This document shows, one piece after another, positions 5,554 through 8,724 of a stretch of DNA of 8,724 nucleotides. The position numbers and the translations under genes were made by a program. The DNA is from Nitriliruptoraceae bacterium. Lineage in GTDB: Bacteria > Actinomycetota > Nitriliruptoria > Nitriliruptorales > Nitriliruptoraceae. The first letter of the stretch is position 1. Every line of letters begins with the position of its first letter. Location: the NCBI GenBank assembly GCA_007120485.1, contig SKNP01000018.1, positions 1-8,724 on the forward strand, read 5' to 3'. A model generated the notes under the pieces. It had not been told where the DNA came from. It saw only the letters and a program-made list of their open reading frames with translations, and ran no database searches.

Positions 5554-7266
5554 GTGGACGAGGTCGCGTCGTCGGGTCAGCACGACCTGATCGCCGAGGC
5601 AGCAGCTGCACGGCAGCGCGTCCGTCGTCGCCGAGCACGCGCCGCGATGCTCGTCTCCCTCGCGGTGACCATCGCCTGGGTGATCTACGTCAGCCTCTCA
5701 GGGCAATGGGTTCGGGTCGGCAACAACTGGCAGGCGGCACTGACGATGGTGTTCGGCAGCTTCGTCGCCGGTTCCACGCCACAGGGCAGCGGCGCGATCG
5801 CCTTCCCGGTGTTCACCAAGGTCCTCGAGGTGCCGTCGGACGTCTCCCGGACCTTCTCGCTGTGCATCCAGGCGGTCGGGATGAGCACGGCGTCGCTGGC
5901 GATCCTGATCAACCGGCGGTTGGTCGAGTGGCGAGCCGTCATCGTGGGTTGTGCCACCTCGATGGTCAGCTTCAGCGTCGCCCTGTTCGTGATCGGCGAC
6001 CCGTCGCAGCCGTTCTGGGCCTCGGTGCTCCCGGACGAGTACGTCCGCGTCACCTTCACCCTCGTGCTGGCGGGGATGGCGTTCGTGGTGTTCCTCGGGA
6101 CCCGCGTCCGCATCCGCAAGGTCGATACCGCCTTGCCACCGATGAACGCGCGGCTCTACGTCGCCCTGATCCTGGCGGGTCTGGTCGGAGGGGTGGCCTC
6201 GGCGTTGACCGGATCCGGCGCCGACGTGATGCTCTACCTGTTCATCGTCGTGCTGTTCGGGCTCGACCCGAAGGTCGGGGTCCCCTCGGTCGTCCTGGTC
6301 ATGACCTCGGTGGCGATCCTCGGCCTCCTGGTGCTCGGGATCGGGCACGGGCAGCTCTCGGTGGAGCTCAGCGACGGGCAGACCGGCGAGGTGATCGCCG
6401 TCAACGACCGGTCGGTGGTGGGCGAGGAGGTCGATGGCGGGGTGGTGCCGGTGTTCGACACGGAGACCGCTGCCGACGACGACGAGGAGGTGCCGGCCGT
6501 GCCGTCGCAGCGTTTCGACCTGTTCGGGATGTGGCTGGCGGCCGTCCCGTTCGTGGTGTGGGGAGCACCGGCCGGCTCGTGGGCGGCATCCAGGATGAAG
6601 GCCCGGCACCTGGTCTACTTCGCGTTGTCCTTGGCCGTGCTCGAGGTGGTCAGCACCGCGGTGTTCGTCGACGGCTTGCACGAGCCCGGGGGGCTCCTGG
6701 TCTACGGCGTCGTGGGGATGACCGTGATGATCGTCGGGCTCTACCTGCTCGCGAAGTACCGCCAGCGGATCTTCGGGCTGCCGGGGGTGCCGCTCAGCGA
6801 GACGCTGCAGCGCGGCAGCCTCGACGTGGTGCCGGGCTACGAGGAACAGCTCGCGACCCGCGCCGAGCAGCTCGAAGAGCAGGCCGAGCAGCTCCGGGAT
6901 CTGCGACCGGAGGATCTGCTCGGTGGCGGTCCGGTCGCAACTGGACCCCAGGGACCGAGCGAGGAAGCCGCCCCGCGCGACGACCTGAGCGTGGAGTCCG
7001 CCGAGCCCGAGGGGCCGAGCGGGGGGGCCGCTCCGCAGGACGACCCGAGCGGGGAGTCCGCCGAGCCCGAGGGGCCGAGCGGGGATGACGCTCCGCAGGA
7101 CGACCCGAGCGGGGAGTCCGCCGAGCCCGAGGGGCCGAGCGGAGAGGCCACCCTGCAGGATGACCCGAGCGGAGAGGCCGCGCCGCAGGATGACCCGAGC
7201 GGGGAGGACGCCGCTGCTGCCCTGGAGTCGGACCGGCCCGAGGACGACGATCGAACCGACCGGTGA
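5554..7266 (+). CDS. TSUP-family (TauE/SafE-like) membrane transporter with acidic decapeptide-repeat tail
   Basis: At 570 residues this is about twice a usual TSUP protein (~250-300). The family exports or imports small anions such as sulfite, sulfoacetate and other organic sulfur compounds; the substrate here is unknown. A basic cytoplasmic N-terminus (to about 30) precedes hydrophobic segments near 31-48, 60-85, 100-120, 127-147, 165-182, 201-237 (two), 244-265, 322-345, 352-372 and 380-400. The two family half-repeats show GSFVAGSTPQGSG (68-80) and GGVASALTGSG (212-222). A hydrophilic acidic loop of about 55 residues (268-321) interrupts the second half. The tail has a heptad-like stretch (EEQLATRAEQLEEQAEQLRDL, split about 430-450) and then eight ten-residue repeats (470-549) ending in PS or LS. 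The start GTG has AAGGGGTGA upstream. The gene is 41 bp ahead of a Ser/Thr kinase gene, so its tail and loop are candidate phosphorylation sites (inference). Confidence 0.85.
   Translation: MDEVASSGQHDLIAEAAAARQRVRRRRARAAMLVSLAVTIAWVIYVSLSGQWVRVGNNWQAALTMVFGSFVAGSTPQGSGAIAFPVFTKVLEVPSDVSRTFSLCIQAVGMSTASLAILINRRLVEWRAVIVGCATSMVSFSVALFVIGDPSQPFWASVLPDEYVRVTFTLVLAGMAFVVFLGTRVRIRKVDTALPPMNARLYVALILAGLVGGVASALTGSGADVMLYLFIVVLFGLDPKVGVPSVVLVMTSVAILGLLVLGIGHGQLSVELSDGQTGEVIAVNDRSVVGEEVDGGVVPVFDTETAADDDEEVPAVPSQRFDLFGMWLAAVPFVVWGAPAGSWAASRMKARHLVYFALSLAVLEVVSTAVFVDGLHEPGGLLVYGVVGMTVMIVGLYLLAKYRQRIFGLPGVPLSETLQRGSLDVVPGYEEQLATRAEQLEEQAEQLRDLRPEDLLGGGPVATGPQGPSEEAAPRDDLSVESAEPEGPSGGAAPQDDPSGESAEPEGPSGDDAPQDDPSGESAEPEGPSGEATLQDDPSGEAAPQDDPSGEDAAAALESDRPEDDDRTDR
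6961..7200 (+). repeat. In-frame 60-bp/30-bp tandem repeat in the transporter tail
   Basis: The sequence repeats with a 60-base period. 7021-7080 and 7081-7140 match at 57 of 60 positions, and 6961-7020 matches 7021-7080 at 52 of 60. Two 30-base units follow (7141-7170 and 7171-7200, 27 of 30 identical). Each 60-base unit is two decapeptides, type A (xxAAPQDDPS) and type B (GESAEPEGPS), in the order A-B-A-B-A-B-A-A. Every unit length is a multiple of three, so copy number can change without breaking the frame. A run of seven G (7021-7027) sits at one unit junction. The translated region is acidic, proline rich and probably disordered. Confidence 0.92.
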
Positions 7267-7293
7267 GCCACACGGCCCGCGAACGTTGATGAC

Positions 7294-7298
7294 AGGAG
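7294..7298 (+). promoter_or_regulatory. Shine-Dalgarno of the kinase gene
   Basis: AGGAG lies nine bases before the ATG at 7308 in the 41-bp gap after the transporter stop. The kinase therefore has its own ribosome-binding site, while the short gap argues for transcription with the transporter. Confidence 0.6.
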
Positions 7299-7307
7299 CA
7301 CCTCACG

Positions 7308-8111
7308 ATGAGGCGGATCGCCGACTACGAGCTACAGCACCCGCTCGGATCTGGCAACCACGGCGAGTTCTACCTGGCGCAGCCACCCTCTCGGCTCGGT
7401 CTGGAGACCGATCGCGTGGCGGTCAAGGTGCTCGGGTTGCAGGCCAGCGACGACGCGTTCCGGCGTGTGGCGAACGAACTCAAGCTGTTCGCCTCGCTGG
7501 ACTGCCCGCAACTGGTGACGCTGTACGACGCTGGGCAACAGGAGGGCATCTTCTACTACGCGATGGAGTACTTCGAGCGTGGTTCGCTCGCCGCCCCGAC
7601 GGAGGTGGTCGAGCGTGCCGGCGTCCTTCAGGCCTTGGCTGACGCGGCGCGGGCCGCGCACGCCCTGCACGAGGCCGGCGTGGCACACCGCGACATCAAG
7701 CCGGCCAACGTGATGCTGAGCGACTCGGGAGGCAAGCTCTCGGATCTCGGCTTGGCGCAGATCCTCTCGCCGGGCCAGACCGTGACCGGTATCGGTCCCA
7801 TCGGCACGATCGAGTTCATGGAACCGAGCCTCATCCTGGGTGAGCGTGCCGGTCGGGCGTCCGACATCTGGTCCCTCGGGGCGACGATGCACCGGGCGCT
7901 CACCGGTGCGTGCATGTACGGCCAGATCCCGGACAAGGACCTCGTCGCGGCGCTGCGGCACGTCGTCCAGCAACCGCCGTCCCTGGCCGACGGACTGACC
8001 GACGGCGAGGTGGAGCTGCTGGAGGCTTGCCTGGCATCGGTCCGCTCCGACCGGCCAGCGTCAGCGAACGAGGTCGCGGACCGGCTCGACGAGTTGGCGG
8101 AGGAAGCATGA
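7308..8111 (+). CDS. Soluble eukaryotic-like Ser/Thr protein kinase
   Basis: This 267-residue protein is essentially one protein-kinase catalytic domain. Visible motifs are the glycine loop GSGNHGEF (14-21), VAIK-type lysine K40 (VAVKVL), helix-C Glu E57 (NELKLF), the catalytic loop HRDIKPANVML (127-137; D129, N134), the Mg-binding motif as DLG (146-148) rather than DFG, an activation segment with T158, T160 and T167, MEP (171-173) in place of APE, and DIWSLGAT (186-193). All catalytic residues are present, so it should be active. There is no transmembrane helix or extracellular sensor domain, unlike PknB-type kinases, so it is cytoplasmic and must take its signal from a partner. It follows the transporter by 41 bp and its stop overlaps the next start (TGATG). 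A kinase followed by an FHA-type protein is a recurring actinobacterial arrangement. Likely substrates are the adjacent transporter tail and the downstream protein (inference). Confidence 0.92.
   Translation: MRRIADYELQHPLGSGNHGEFYLAQPPSRLGLETDRVAVKVLGLQASDDAFRRVANELKLFASLDCPQLVTLYDAGQQEGIFYYAMEYFERGSLAAPTEVVERAGVLQALADAARAAHALHEAGVAHRDIKPANVMLSDSGGKLSDLGLAQILSPGQTVTGIGPIGTIEFMEPSLILGERAGRASDIWSLGATMHRALTGACMYGQIPDKDLVAALRHVVQQPPSLADGLTDGEVELLEACLASVRSDRPASANEVADRLDELAEEA
8099..8104 (+). promoter_or_regulatory. Shine-Dalgarno inside the kinase gene for the FHA-like protein
   Basis: GGAGGA lies within the last codons of the kinase gene and six bases before ATG 8111. It supports translational coupling and the second of two neighbouring ATGs as start. 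Confidence 0.55.
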
Positions 8112-8724
8112 TGCGACACGCCCGGTTGGAACTCGGCGCCGGCGACGGCACGGTCGCCGCGTTCGATGACATCACGTTGCTGATCGTCGATGACGGATCG
8201 CCGTCGACGGTGCTGGACCTCGTCCGCGACGTCGCTGCTTCGGACATGCCGTCGGACGTCGGCATCGCTCGGCGGCTGGCAGGACTGTTGACCGGTGACG
8301 ACGCCGACACGGTCCCGCCGTTCGGGGTGATCGCACGCACGGACGACGGGTTCCTGGTGTTCCTGCACGGCGCCGTGTCCGCGATGACCGTGGATCGCGC
8401 GGGTACCTCGTCCCACCTCTCCGGCGCGGACGCAGCGACGTGGGTCGATCGTCGGCTCGGTCCGGACGTGGAGACCATCGTGCTCGCACCGGTCGACGTG
8501 ACCCCACCGGCGAGCTCCGCGTTCGAGTTGACCACCGGCGTCGTCCCAGGGGGCTGGGTCCGCTTGACCGCAGCGCCAGTGGCATCGTCGGGCTCCGACG
8601 CCGAGCCGGCACCAACGGCCGCGTCTGAACCGATGCCTGCGGCGGAAACGGAGCCGGCGCCGGAGCCGGAAGCCGCGCCGGAGCCGGACCGTGCGCCGCC
8701 GTCCGCGCCGGAGCCCGCGCCGCA
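8111..8724 (+). CDS. Probable FHA-domain protein, N-terminal part only (3' end outside window)
   Basis: The frame is open to the right edge and gives about 204 residues. The first ~155 form a compact alpha/beta region with VGIARRLAGLL, PPFGVIARTDDGFLVFLHGAV, LSGADAATWVDRRLG and TTGVVPGGWVRLTA. I associate this pattern with the N-terminal region of actinobacterial FHA-domain proteins encoded near Ser/Thr kinases and PP2C phosphatases. The FHA domain itself (phosphothreonine binding) would lie beyond the window, so the name is an inference from memory and context. From about residue 160 a Pro/Glu/Ala-rich linker with PEPAPEPE-like steps begins, probably disordered. Two adjacent ATGs are possible: 8108 (overlap ATGA) and 8111 (overlap TGATG). 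GGAGGA at 8099-8104 is three bases from the first and six from the second, so 8111 is preferred. It is translationally coupled to the kinase and probably reads its phosphorylation output. Confidence 0.6.
   Translation, partial: MRHARLELGAGDGTVAAFDDITLLIVDDGSPSTVLDLVRDVAASDMPSDVGIARRLAGLLTGDDADTVPPFGVIARTDDGFLVFLHGAVSAMTVDRAGTSSHLSGADAATWVDRRLGPDVETIVLAPVDVTPPASSAFELTTGVVPGGWVRLTAAPVASSGSDAEPAPTAASEPMPAAETEPAPEPEAAPEPDRAPPSAPEPAP

Noticed and set aside
5472..7088. A 538-codon open frame overlapping the transporter gene in another frame
   Set aside because: Its product is Arg/Gly-rich low complexity without family blocks, and the overlapping frame encodes clear membrane helices and TSUP motifs. 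It is a GC-driven shadow.
6961..7200. Tandem repeats considered as a CRISPR array
   Set aside because: Units are contiguous, in frame with the transporter gene, and have no unique spacers.
6794..7306. Minus-strand open frames opposite the transporter repeats, giving repeated Arg/Ser/Pro peptides
   Set aside because: Their periodicity simply mirrors the in-phase DNA repeat; no start site or family support.

Overview
The window is GC-rich throughout and densely coded. It has many GTG starts, purine-rich Shine-Dalgarno sites and overlapping stop/start junctions. The families present (an F420-type luciferase-like oxidoreductase, HxlR regulators, a small eukaryotic-like Ser/Thr kinase next to an FHA-type partner) fit a high-GC Gram-positive actinobacterium. 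I cannot name the genus. No rRNA, tRNA, CRISPR array, integrase, transposase or phage gene is visible.

Layout: (1) Bases 1-1590, plus strand: the 3' part of a thiolase-family gene, joined by a 4-bp ATGA overlap to a luciferase-like F420-dependent oxidoreductase. This is the end of an operon, probably for acyl-CoA, lipid or steroid metabolism, that starts outside the window. (2) Bases 1484-2980, minus strand: a regulator made of two fused HxlR domains, whose 3' end overlaps the oxidoreductase gene antisense by 107 bp, and upstream of it a small CoA-binding (YccU-like) protein. (3) Bases 3138-5161, minus strand: a tightly coupled pair (TGATG overlap) of a two-Rossmann-fold FAD-dependent oxidoreductase of unknown substrate and a four-helix membrane protein. 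(4) Bases 5162-5553: a 392-bp divergent intergenic region with an 8-bp inverted repeat and no clear gene. (5) Bases 5554-8724, plus strand: a TSUP (TauE/SafE-like) membrane transporter with a long acidic decapeptide-repeat tail, a soluble Ser/Thr protein kinase, and the start of a protein resembling the N-terminal part of actinobacterial FHA-domain proteins, which runs off the right edge.

How they may work together: the right-hand cluster reads as a transporter with its own phospho-signalling module (kinase plus putative phosphothreonine reader), and the repeat tail of the transporter is an obvious candidate target. The oxidoreductase/membrane pair looks like a membrane-associated redox unit. 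It shares an upstream region with the transporter cluster, so the two may be co-regulated, but nothing in the sequence proves it. The left-hand operon looks like routine acyl-CoA metabolism, except that the thiolase has lost residues normally needed for catalysis. I see no defence or mobile system. The most novel-looking elements are the repeat-tailed transporter with its kinase/FHA cassette and the oxidoreductase/membrane pair.
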